A stretch of DNA of 64,000 bases. It comes from an uncultured Pedobacter sp. (GTDB taxonomy: Bacteria > Bacteroidota > Bacteroidia > Sphingobacteriales > Sphingobacteriaceae). Where the stretch lies: positions 1 through 64,000 of the forward strand of contig NZ_CAJYOJ010000064.1 of NCBI RefSeq assembly GCF_913776295.1. Direction: 5' to 3'. Of the stretch, positions 16,648-23,835 are shown piece by piece. Below the pieces are notes generated by a model. The model had not been told where the DNA came from and did not search any database. It worked only from the letters and a program-made list of their open reading frames with translations. The position numbers were made by a program, and so were the translations under genes. Numbering within the stretch: position 1 is the first letter of the stretch; the number at the start of each line of letters is the position of its first letter.

Positions 16648-18012
16648 ATGAATTATATGAAAAAATTATATCTAGTAGCTATTGTGCTGACGATGTCATT
16701 ACCTGGCTGTAAAAAGTTTTTGGATGAAAAATCTGATATGAAGTTGGCCGTACCAGAAAGGCTTGACGATCTGCAGGCGCTGCTGAATAACGAAAATTTA
16801 AACAACGCGGTAGATCCGGGCGCGGCTGAGGTTAGTGCTGATGATTATTTTGTGACTGATGCAGACTTGAACAGTTTGTCAAATGAGCAAAACAGAAGGT
16901 TATATACATGGGAAAAGGACAATTTATTTACCAGTGCAAACTTTCCAAATGATTGGCAGTACCTATATACATTAGTCTATACCGCTAATACCATTTTGGA
17001 GAATCTGGAGAAAATCGAGCGGACTTCGTCAAATGCTGCCCAATATGATAATATAAAAGGGCAGGCATATTTTAATCGCGCACGTGCTTACTACAATGTG
17101 TTACAACTTTGGTCTGTAGGTTATAATAGCAATACAGCAAGTGCCGATTTAGGCCCGGTAATAAGAGAATCTACTGATTTTAATAAAACTTCAGTCAGAT
17201 CATCCGTAGCCAAGGGCTATAATTATGTTCTTGCTGATCTTTTTGAAGCCAAACGCTTGCTGCCAAATGTATCGGTACATCCGCTTCGCCCTGGTAGGCA
17301 GGCATCTTACGGATTACTTGCCCGTGTTTATTTAAGCATGAGAGATTATGGAAAAGCCGCGCTATATGCAGATTCGTGTCTTAAGATTAAAGCTGTTTTA
17401 TTGGATTATAACCAGATCAGCACTACGCCGACATTTCCTTTTGCCAGGTTCAATGCCGAGGTTATTTACGAATCTGCTGCTTCTATTCCGCAGATTTTAA
17501 ATAATTCAAGGGCAAAGATTATTCCAGATTTGATCAACCAATATGCAGCTAACGACCTGAGGAAAGTCCTCTATTTTAAGAATAACAATAATGGAACCTT
17601 TGGCTGGAGGGGAAGTTACAGGGCAGGACAAGGTGCATTTCCGGGTATTACGGTTGATGAGCAATACCTTATACGCGCAGAATGTAATGCGCGTTTGGGA
17701 AATTTTCAAGCTTCGGTAGATGATCTGAATACGCTATTGATCAAACGTTTCAAAAGTGGTACTTACATTCCTTATACGGTCAATTCACCGGATATTTTAA
17801 GTTTGATTTTAAAAGAGCGGAGAAAGGAGTTGGTAATGAGAGGTTTACGCTGGACTGATTTAAAGCGGTTTAATCTTGAGGGCGCGAACATTACGTTGAG
17901 AAGAACCGCCAACGGAATTAACTACGAACTTAAACCCAATGATAAGAGGTATGCCCTTGAAATTCCGCAAGATGTGATTGCAATAAGTGGTATTGAGCAA
18001 AATCCAAGATAA
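16648..18012 (+). CDS. SusD/RagB-family outer membrane lipoprotein
   Basis: A 454-residue lipoprotein paired with the SusC gene 6 bp upstream. A lipoprotein signal (LTMSLPGCKK, Cys at about residue 21) is followed by the helical SusD fold: AYFNRARAYYNVLQLW (about 136-151) and the tetratricopeptide-like GLLARVYLSMRDYGKAALYAD (about 223-243, in parts), and the end motif ERRKELVMRGLRWTDLKR with the closing IEQNPR. It is shorter than many SusD proteins (about 500-600 residues). Met4 is an equally good start. It would act as the surface lid that captures the ligand. Confidence 0.94.
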   Translation: MNYMKKLYLVAIVLTMSLPGCKKFLDEKSDMKLAVPERLDDLQALLNNENLNNAVDPGAAEVSADDYFVTDADLNSLSNEQNRRLYTWEKDNLFTSANFPNDWQYLYTLVYTANTILENLEKIERTSSNAAQYDNIKGQAYFNRARAYYNVLQLWSVGYNSNTASADLGPVIRESTDFNKTSVRSSVAKGYNYVLADLFEAKRLLPNVSVHPLRPGRQASYGLLARVYLSMRDYGKAALYADSCLKIKAVLLDYNQISTTPTFPFARFNAEVIYESAASIPQILNNSRAKIIPDLINQYAANDLRKVLYFKNNNNGTFGWRGSYRAGQGAFPGITVDEQYLIRAECNARLGNFQASVDDLNTLLIKRFKSGTYIPYTVNSPDILSLILKERRKELVMRGLRWTDLKRFNLEGANITLRRTANGINYELKPNDKRYALEIPQDVIAISGIEQNPR

Positions 18013-18044
18013 AAATTAGTGGGGAAAATTTCCCCACTAATTTT
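18012..18044. terminator. Bidirectional terminator between SusD and the DUF6520-like gene
   Basis: AAAATTAGTGGGGAAA (18012-18027) and TTTCCCCACTAATTTT (18029-18044) are perfect 16-bp inverted arms. The A/T tails on both sides make it work for both converging genes. Confidence 0.85.
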
Positions 18045-18048
18045 CTAA

Positions 18049-18369
18049 TTACTGTTCTGGTGTACGTTGAGCCGATAATTGAAGAATCTCATTGTCGGTT
18101 TTTCCAGCCAAAAAAGCTTGAAGGTCTGATTGCGTGGTAACTGTTTCCGGAACTTCGATAACACATGGCAATGGCTCATTATCTTCAGTGCATTGCGCCG
18201 AAGGCTCCGAGGTATGCATGTACTTTGTGTAATCTCTCAAATTATTGTCTGGATTTGGTTGGTAAGCCCAGAAAGTAGTTGCTCTGGTAGTAGTGAAAGC
18301 ACTTTGTGTTGCGATAAGGCCGAACCCCAATACGAGGGCTACAAGGCCTAAGTTGATTTTTTTTAACAT
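18049..18369 (-). CDS. Small exported DUF6520-like protein with two cysteines
   Basis: A 106-residue protein with an N-terminal signal peptide (LGLVALVLGFGLIATQSAF, about residues 7-25) and a mature part of about 80 residues. The mature part begins with TTFWAYQP and has two cysteines eight residues apart (Cys60 and Cys69, in SAQCTEDNEPLPCVIE). The layout and the company of MauE and SusC/SusD genes fit the DUF6520 family of Bacteroidota, whose function is unknown. The cysteine pair, next to genes for a TlpA-like thioredoxin and MauE, suggests a disulfide-bonded periplasmic protein (inference). Family call moderately sure. Confidence 0.65.
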   Translation of the reverse strand: MLKKINLGLVALVLGFGLIATQSAFTTTRATTFWAYQPNPDNNLRDYTKYMHTSEPSAQCTEDNEPLPCVIEVPETVTTQSDLQAFLAGKTDNEILQLSAQRTPEQ

Positions 18370-18502
18370 GTTTTTTTAGTTTGATATTTCTTGCTTATCA
18401 AATAGGGCTTAAGCAGCTAGCCCTGCTGTTTGTTTTTCTTGGCCATCAATACAGCTTGTAGTTTTTTAATCTGTTGGCTTGGCCAGGGCCATTGTAGAGC
18501 TT

Positions 18503-18928
18503 TTAATCTTTGTCACGTACCTCCGGCTTTAGTGTAATAAATAGGGAAAGAATTGAGGCGCTAATAAAAAAAATATTGAAAATAAGGTGAGCTTTCCAGC
18601 CCATGGCTTTAATGATGCCACCACAACTGCATGGTTTTTTGGGAAAATATCCTGAAATGATGAGTATAATATATCCCGTAAAAACCAGCATGAGTAAGAG
18701 AGACAAAATCATGCCTGCCTTATTTGTTCTTTTAACCAATAGCAATATTGCAGTAAGTATTTCCAAAAGTGGTATTGCATATAATAGCACAAGTGTTACA
18801 CCCGGACTGAAAACTTGCAGACTCATTTCCTGTTTGTAAGCCTGAAAGTCAGCCAATTTGCTGCCTGCGGTATATACCCAGAGTAAAATGAATGCTGCTG
18901 AAATAACCTTTACTATCGATGTCTTCAT
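18503..18928 (-). CDS. MauE/DoxX-like redox-associated membrane protein
   Basis: A 141-residue membrane protein with four hydrophobic segments. The region KKPCSCGGIIKAMGW (Cys100 and Cys102) is the signature of the MauE-type family, which is thought to feed electrons or handle disulfides for exported proteins, as MauE does for methylamine dehydrogenase maturation. It lies upstream of the DUF6520-like gene on the same strand with a 133-bp gap that holds a small GGGCT/AGCCC hairpin. A role in oxidising or reducing the DUF6520-like protein or the TlpA-like protein across the gene junction is inferred from context. Confidence 0.85.
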   Translation of the reverse strand: MKTSIVKVISAAFILLWVYTAGSKLADFQAYKQEMSLQVFSPGVTLVLLYAIPLLEILTAILLLVKRTNKAGMILSLLLMLVFTGYIILIISGYFPKKPCSCGGIIKAMGWKAHLIFNIFFISASILSLFITLKPEVRDKD

Positions 18929-19070
18929 ATCCGATTTATTTGTTATTTCGAAATTGGAGCTTTACCTGCTAAATCATGTCACATATACATGGGAAAAACA
19001 TAGATATTGAAAAGAATAGATGACGGCTACATGGGTTATAACGGTAAAATTTTACGATGGAATACTTAAT

Positions 19071-19661
19071 TTATGGGATATGCTTTTTATTTGTGTTTCT
19101 CATTGCACTTAAGGTACTGCTATGAATACCTAGGTATGATGCCACATCTTTGACTGCAGTCTGGCTAAAAATTGTCGGAAAAGATTCAAGAAGTTGACTT
19201 AGCCTTTGGTTAGCATTTTGCGTTTTTAAGCCAATCATGATCATGATCAATTTTGCCAGTATTTTCGCATTAATTTCATCATTCAAATTGGCAGATTCGC
19301 GGAAGAGTTTGTGTATGTTATCTCTGTGTTTTGTGGGGATGCTTAAGACAGCTGAGTCTTCTAAAAATTGTATAAAAAGCTGCCCTTGCATATACTTAGA
19401 GATGGATTTAAAATCTGGCAGCATATCTTGTGATTGGAAGAACATAACGGTAATCTCCTGCTCATTTTCAATGTCATAAATATATATTCTTCCACTGCCT
19501 TTAGCCAGGTAACAAAAATGGCCGATTACTATATTATTGAATGCGATTTTTTCCATTTTCCTAAAATCGGTTTGGCACATCGAATAGCTAAGGTAGGCGC
19601 GGAAGCCGATGGAAAGTTTATGATAGGAAGATAATTTAGAGAGATATTGTTCTTTTTCCAT
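19071..19661 (-). CDS. Crp/Fnr-type transcriptional regulator
   Basis: A 196-residue protein of usual length for the Crp/Fnr-like regulators of Bacteroidota. The N-terminal two-thirds match the cyclic nucleotide-binding-like jelly roll (CYLAKGSGRIYIYD then VMFFQSQDMLPD, about residues 50-83), and the C-terminus carries a helix-turn-helix (AVKDVASYLGIHSSTLSAMRN, about 173-193, shown here in two parts: AVKDVASYLG and IHSSTLSAMRN). No cysteine cluster of the Fnr type is present. It is upstream of the MauE and DUF6520-like genes on the same strand and may control this small group. Confidence 0.8.
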   Translation of the reverse strand: MEKEQYLSKLSSYHKLSIGFRAYLSYSMCQTDFRKMEKIAFNNIVIGHFCYLAKGSGRIYIYDIENEQEITVMFFQSQDMLPDFKSISKYMQGQLFIQFLEDSAVLSIPTKHRDNIHKLFRESANLNDEINAKILAKLIMIMIGLKTQNANQRLSQLLESFPTIFSQTAVKDVASYLGIHSSTLSAMRNTNKKHIP

Positions 19662-19854
19662 AACCCGTTTTTTAAGGTAAAGAAATGCATATTTTAAAGT
19701 TTGTCAAGTTGCTGTTGCAGCAACCCCCGGCAACCCCTTTATTTTTTTGATTTAAGAAAATAAAAGGCGCAGATCTGTTATATTTGAGCCATGAAATAAA
19801 AATTAATTTACATATTGATATTATTAGCAATAGCTATTTTACTGTTTTAGAAAA

Positions 19855-19977
19855 CCGCAAAACTTCAAAAAGACACAGGAAAAATAGACGGTTGCCTACG
19901 CCATGCGTGGGTGCCTGTTTATCTTGTGTCTGGGCATTTTGCGGTGCCTCTAAAGCGGATATCAGGTTAACCCACGC
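19855..19977 (+). promoter_or_regulatory. Structured leader with competing pairings before a small gene
   Basis: A 90-nt hairpin is built from CCGCAAAA/TTTTGCGG (19855-19862, 19937-19944), AGACACA/TGTGTCT (19871-19877, 19925-19931) and a small apical ACGC/GCGT helix (19898-19901, 19905-19908). The apical GCGTGGG (19905-19911) is also fully complementary to CCCACGC (19971-19977), which ends 5 bases before the ATG of the next gene. The two states exclude each other near the ribosome site, so a switch-like leader is possible. Function is inference. Confidence 0.45.
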
Positions 19978-19982
19978 TTTTT

Positions 19983-20213
19983 ATGGATAGTTCCTACCAG
20001 TCAAATTATTTTCTTCTTAATCTGCCCATCGCAGAACTTCCACTATCCGAAAATTTTAAGCTTAGAAGTAAATTAATGGGTTTTTTTACCCTTCAGGATA
20101 TTATCGGAATTAAACAAAAAGAGTTATCTACACTGGAGGATTATTCAGAACACTGGTATCTGGAATTTGTAGATTTCTTATACAGAAAAGAATTATTGAA
20201 CCTGCTTGGTTAG
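19983..20213 (+). CDS. Small RNA polymerase alpha-CTD-like (helix-hairpin-helix) protein
   Basis: A 76-residue protein that aligns by eye with the C-terminal domain of the RNA polymerase alpha subunit: LPIAELPLSENFKLRSKL (about residues 14-31) matches the PVDDLELTVRSANCLK helix, FFTLQDIIG (about 34-42) the IYYIGDLV segment, and ELSTLEDY...LEFVDFL the last helix region. The rest of the alpha subunit is absent. Such free-standing domains can bind DNA or transcription factors; the role here is unknown. It has a structured leader, and its stop codon overlaps that of the convergent RteC-like gene by two bases. Confidence 0.6.
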   Translation: MDSSYQSNYFLLNLPIAELPLSENFKLRSKLMGFFTLQDIIGIKQKELSTLEDYSEHWYLEFVDFLYRKELLNLLG

Positions 20214-21376
20214 CATTTGAGCTGGGCAATGCTTAACATGGTCGCAATTTTTTCGATTACCTTTTGAATATCTTTATCTAAATGCCCATAGTATGCATTT
20301 TTGAAACTTTTTTCCGATATCACCTCTTTTTCAGCAGTACTATAATGTTTCGTAACGTATTGATGTAATGCCTTCGGACTGTTTGTTATGATAATGCCCG
20401 CCTCAACCTGTAGATTGATAAAGAGTGCAAGCTGCCTAACGGTAAAGGTTACTTTAAAATTGTTTTCTAAAATCCCGCCGCGACTCAGGTCTTCGGCTAT
20501 GGTATCTATTGATCGGAGATAGCTTATTTCGCTTTCGATGTACCTCAAGATAGCTTCATTAATATCTGGCAAATTTCTATTGTATGGTGTGCTGATGGTT
20601 TTAAAAACCTGTCCAATCAGTTTTTTAAAGAAATGGATTAATCTGTATTGCTCGCTAATATTTTCGCAGTTCTGAAGCTCATCATTAAGGTGGCTGCAGC
20701 ATGAGTGATAAAAAGACGGATGATTAAAATTCAATGATACAAGTAGGAGTACGATATCTGAGAAATCCAAAGCTGGAACAAATGTATTTAACGCAGTTTT
20801 GAGTGAATCAAAAAAGTCGTACAGATACTTAGCCTGTTCAAAAGTAAAACGCCCTTGATAGTTATTCAGATGTTTGAAGATCTGCTTAAACAGGATAATG
20901 GTTTGAGTGTCCGAATGCAATTCTTCAAGTCTTTTCTGGATTTGGCAGGAATTTTCTGCAATATCTGAAATGAGTTGTTGCTGACTAATTGCTGAAATTG
21001 GGCAATCAAAGTCAAAATAATAAGGTAAATGTTGCTGGAGGTCTGAAACCATTTGGTTGAGTAGGTTGACTATGCTATTAATCTCCTCATTTCTGTGTTT
21101 TTGATCAGCATAAAACTCACCCTCAGTTATTACAGTTTCTAATTCATTTATTAACTGCATCAGTCCTCTTTGATGTTGCCTGACGTATGCCTTTGATCTA
21201 TCGGGCTCAACCTGCATAGTATGATATAGAATGGAACTGACTATCCGTTTACTTTCTTTTAAAATTTCTTCTTTTGGCTTCTTAAAAGGGCATTGATCTG
21301 ACGCTTCATTTATAACCGCATCTAATATTAATTCCCTGAAGCTTAAAATTTCGTACGTCATTTGCTTAATCGCCAA
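20210..21376 (-). CDS. RteC-like protein (uncertain)
   Basis: A 388-residue, mainly helical soluble protein. The segment FNHPSFYHSCCSHLNDEL (about residues 222-239) and the last 80 residues (TVRQLALFINLQVEAGI, then SFKNAYYGHLDKD) resemble RteC, the regulator of excision in Bacteroides conjugative transposons. RteC relatives also occur as scattered chromosomal genes without any transposon. No mobilisation, transfer or integrase gene is near. It meets the alpha-CTD-like gene tail to tail with overlapping stop codons. The family call is tentative. Confidence 0.5.
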   Translation of the reverse strand: MAIKQMTYEILSFRELILDAVINEASDQCPFKKPKEEILKESKRIVSSILYHTMQVEPDRSKAYVRQHQRGLMQLINELETVITEGEFYADQKHRNEEINSIVNLLNQMVSDLQQHLPYYFDFDCPISAISQQQLISDIAENSCQIQKRLEELHSDTQTIILFKQIFKHLNNYQGRFTFEQAKYLYDFFDSLKTALNTFVPALDFSDIVLLLVSLNFNHPSFYHSCCSHLNDELQNCENISEQYRLIHFFKKLIGQVFKTISTPYNRNLPDINEAILRYIESEISYLRSIDTIAEDLSRGGILENNFKVTFTVRQLALFINLQVEAGIIITNSPKALHQYVTKHYSTAEKEVISEKSFKNAYYGHLDKDIQKVIEKIATMLSIAQLKC

Positions 21377-21584
21377 ATTGCCTAATTCTAGCTTTTTTAT
21401 TTTTAGCTTTCGAATTAACTTGGTGAAATTCAGCGTTAGCGTGGTGAAACTGAGTTTTAACGGTTGTTGGCTGTTATAAATTCGTTGTATTGATTTTAAA
21501 CAGCTGGATCAGCATTTAAATCAGGAGGGGAAGGAATTAAAAGGCTTGCCGATTTTTTAGCTCAGACGATTATCTGCTAATGTA

Positions 21585-21858
21585 TTATTGCAGATGGTTT
21601 TCTATTGCGCCGGAGATCTGGTTGATCTCGGCCACGCCTAAGAAAAGGTGATGACCGTTTCCGGTGAGTTTATAATCAGGAGTTAACTCTTCAGGATCGA
21701 TTTCTTCTGCTTTCATTAAGATCCAGTCAGATTCCTGTTTTCTTAAAATTCCTAAAAAGCTCTCCGGAGTAAACGATTTTAAAATAATCGTCTTTTGGAA
21801 TAATCTCCAGCGTTATGGCCTGATCGTGGTGATTGATTTCAATATTAAATGCAGTCAT
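21585..21858 (-). pseudogene. Conserved small protein gene with a single-base frameshift
   Basis: From the ATG at 21858 the frame reads MTAFNIEINHHDQAITLEI, then PKDDYFKIVYSGEL, and then breaks. One base later the other frame continues as LGILRKQESDWILMKAEEI and ends GAIENHLQ with a TAA at 21585. Removing one T from the run of five (21754-21758 on the plus strand, AAAAA) restores a 90-residue acidic protein. I take it to be a small conserved hypothetical protein of this group, family unknown. A real frameshift or a sequencing error are both possible; no slippery-site and hairpin pair argues for programmed frameshifting. Confidence 0.7.
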
Positions 21859-22008
21859 AATCTCAAAAACTCTGCATGCCGCTTATTGATTCGGTATAAT
21901 ATTATAGCTTACCAGATTAACCAATACTTAGGTATAAATATTGACTGTTGAAACCGATTAATTGTTTGAACTACTGCCCAACAACTAACCGGTTTAAACA
22001 ATTATATT

Positions 22009-23208
22009 TTAATCTACTCTTCCCGGATATTGCTTCAAGGCTATTTCTAAACAGTCCATAGCGGTATTTAAATCATCTGTATTTAATACGTAAGCCATAC
22101 GAACTTCATTTTTACCAGAACCGGCAGTAGAGTAAAAGCCGGTGGCAGGTGCCATCATTACCGTTTGGTTTTCATGGTTAAAATCTTCTAAAATCCACTG
22201 ACAGAATTTATCGGCATCATCAATCGGGAATTTGGCTACTACATAAAATGCCCCCCCCGGATTAGGACAGAAAACGCCATCAATATTATTTAAGCGGTTT
22301 ACCAAAGTATCTCTGCGTAAAGTATATTCGGTATTTACTTTCTCAAAATAACTGTCTGGTGTATCAACAGCTGCTGCACCGGCAATCTGTTCAACCATAC
22401 CCGGGCTTAATCTTGCCTGAGCAAATTTTAATCCTGAAGCTATAACTTCGTTGTTTTTAGTGATTAAACAGCCTAAGCGTGCACCACAGGCACTATAACG
22501 TTTAGAAACGGTATCCATAACCACCACATTTTCATCCAGTCCCTCTAAATGCATTGGCGAAATAAATTCCCTTCCATCGTAACAGAATTCGCGATAAGCT
22601 TCGTCAGAGAATAAAAACAGATCGTATTTGACACAGAGTGTTTTTAAAGCTTCTAATTCTTCTTTGGAATATAAATAACCAGTTGGATTATTGGGATTGC
22701 AAATAATAATCGCTTTGGTTTTCTCAGTAATCAACTTTTCAAATTCTGCAATCGGTGGTAACGCGAAACCATTTTCAATGTACGAAAGGATCGGTTTCAC
22801 TACCACATTGCTCATACAGGCAAAGCCATTGTAATTGGCGTAAAAAGGCTCTGGAATGATGATTTCATCTCCTTCGTTTACGCAGGTTTGCATAGCAATG
22901 GTAATGGCCTCAGAACCGCCAACGGTTACCAGGATATTTTCTGGTGTAATGTTATAGCCCAGTTTATTATAATATTCGGTAAGTTTTAAACGATAGGCAA
23001 GTGTACCTTCAGACGGGGTGTAGGCCCAAACATTAAAATCAATGTTTTTAATGGCGTTTAACATTCCTTCAGGTGTTTCTATATCTGGCTGACCGATATT
23101 TAAATGGAAAACTTTTTTACCATCTTTTTTAGCTTGATCTGCAAATGGAGTTAACTTTCGGATTGGTGATGCAGGCATCTGCACACCTTTTTGTGAAATT
23201 TTTGGCAT
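22009..23208 (-). CDS. Class I/II pyridoxal phosphate aminotransferase (aspartate aminotransferase type)
   Basis: A 399-residue fold-type I aminotransferase. Clear landmarks are the substrate/cofactor loop LNIGQPDIETP (about residues 40-50), the VGGSEAI turn, NPNNPTGY (about 172-179), SDEAYREF (about 199-206) and the lysine that holds pyridoxal phosphate in SKRYSACGARLG (about 235-246). Likely substrates are aspartate or aromatic amino acids; given the nearby prephenate dehydratase region it could serve phenylalanine and tyrosine synthesis (inference). A run of eight C bases (22252-22259) lies inside the gene in a Gly-Gly-Ala codon stretch. A terminator-like hairpin ends 12 bases before its start and belongs to the upstream gene. 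Confidence 0.92.
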   Translation of the reverse strand: MPKISQKGVQMPASPIRKLTPFADQAKKDGKKVFHLNIGQPDIETPEGMLNAIKNIDFNVWAYTPSEGTLAYRLKLTEYYNKLGYNITPENILVTVGGSEAITIAMQTCVNEGDEIIIPEPFYANYNGFACMSNVVVKPILSYIENGFALPPIAEFEKLITEKTKAIIICNPNNPTGYLYSKEELEALKTLCVKYDLFLFSDEAYREFCYDGREFISPMHLEGLDENVVVMDTVSKRYSACGARLGCLITKNNEVIASGLKFAQARLSPGMVEQIAGAAAVDTPDSYFEKVNTEYTLRRDTLVNRLNNIDGVFCPNPGGAFYVVAKFPIDDADKFCQWILEDFNHENQTVMMAPATGFYSTAGSGKNEVRMAYVLNTDDLNTAMDCLEIALKQYPGRVD

Positions 23209-23220
23209 GGCACAAAAATA

Positions 23221-23250
23221 AAAAAGTCCGGATGAAAATCCGGACTTTTT
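23221..23250 (-). terminator. Terminator after the DUF1573 gene
   Basis: AAAAAGTCCGGAT (23221-23233) and ATCCGGACTTTTT (23238-23250) are perfect 13-bp arms with a GAAA loop, followed by a T run on the minus strand. It separates the DUF1573 gene from the aminotransferase. The T run continues into TATTTTTG (plus 23213-23220), which fits a -7 box very close to the aminotransferase start. Confidence 0.85.
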
Positions 23251-23271
23251 AAATATTATCGTTTAAAAAAA

Positions 23272-23664
23272 TTATTTGGAAGATGCGGCAACTGTTTCAC
23301 CTTTAATGTAAAGCACTTTAATTGGCGTTTTAGCATTTGAAGTAATGGTTACGGCTTTAGAAAAAGTTGATGGGCCGGCAGCAGCATTAAAGGTTACAGA
23401 AATTACACCTGTCTCACCTTTTTTAATTGGTGTAGAAGTATATTTAGGTACGGTACAGCCACAGCTTGCTTCAGCTTTGGTGATGATTAACGGCGCCTCG
23501 CCAATATTGGTATATTTGAAATCGTATGTTACTGGTTTGTTCAACACAATTTTACCAAAATCGTGCGTTTCCGACTCAAATTTAAACTCTGCAGGCTTGG
23601 TTTGTGCATTTACTGCAAGCCCAAAACCTAAAACAAAAGCGAATAATACTAAGATCTTTTTCAT
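23272..23664 (-). CDS. Exported DUF1573 protein
   Basis: A 130-residue protein with a signal peptide (LVLFAFVLGFGLAVNAQ, about residues 5-21) and one DUF1573 domain: FESETHDFGKIVLNKPV at the start of the beta-sandwich, then TNIGEAPLIITKAEASCGCTVP with its conserved CGC, and GVISVTFN near the end. The domain is an immunoglobulin-like fold of the type found in periplasmic or surface proteins of Bacteroidota; the exact role is unknown. It is a single-gene unit with a good promoter upstream and a strong terminator downstream. Confidence 0.92.
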   Translation of the reverse strand: MKKILVLFAFVLGFGLAVNAQTKPAEFKFESETHDFGKIVLNKPVTYDFKYTNIGEAPLIITKAEASCGCTVPKYTSTPIKKGETGVISVTFNAAAGPSTFSKAVTITSNAKTPIKVLYIKGETVAASSK

Positions 23665-23701
23665 GTTATGCGGTTGTAATTTATTTTTTTAAATTCTAAA
23701 A

Positions 23702-23729
23702 CAAATTTAATGTTTTCTTCATAAAACAA
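23702..23729 (-). promoter_or_regulatory. Bacteroidota-type promoter of the DUF1573 gene
   Basis: On the minus strand TTG (23727-23729) is followed after 17 bases by TAAATTTG (23702-23709), matching the -33 TTG and -7 TAnnTTTG elements. The box ends 38 bases before the start codon. Confidence 0.6.
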
Positions 23730-23805
23730 AAACTATTCCAAGTATATTTTGCAAATCGATATATAATTTTACAATAGAGGATAAAGGCAAGCTTTTAATT
23801 TTGCC

Positions 23806-23813
23806 TATATTTG
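23806..23813 (+). promoter_or_regulatory. -7 box upstream of the fused E1 dehydrogenase gene
   Basis: TATATTTG matches TAnnTTTG and lies 22 bases before the ATG at 23836, giving a short leader. No clear -33 TTG is seen. Confidence 0.45.
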
Positions 23814-23835
23814 CCGCAACCAATCTTTGATTACT

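Noticed and set aside
21754..21758. Programmed frameshift in the small gene at 21.6-21.9 kb
   Set aside because: The A5/T5 run lacks a typical slippery heptamer and a downstream hairpin; a one-base insertion or sequencing error is simpler.
22252..22259. Run of eight C bases in the aminotransferase gene as a phase-variation tract
   Set aside because: It codes in frame for a conserved Pro-Gly-Gly-Ala stretch, and metabolic enzymes are poor candidates for phase variation.
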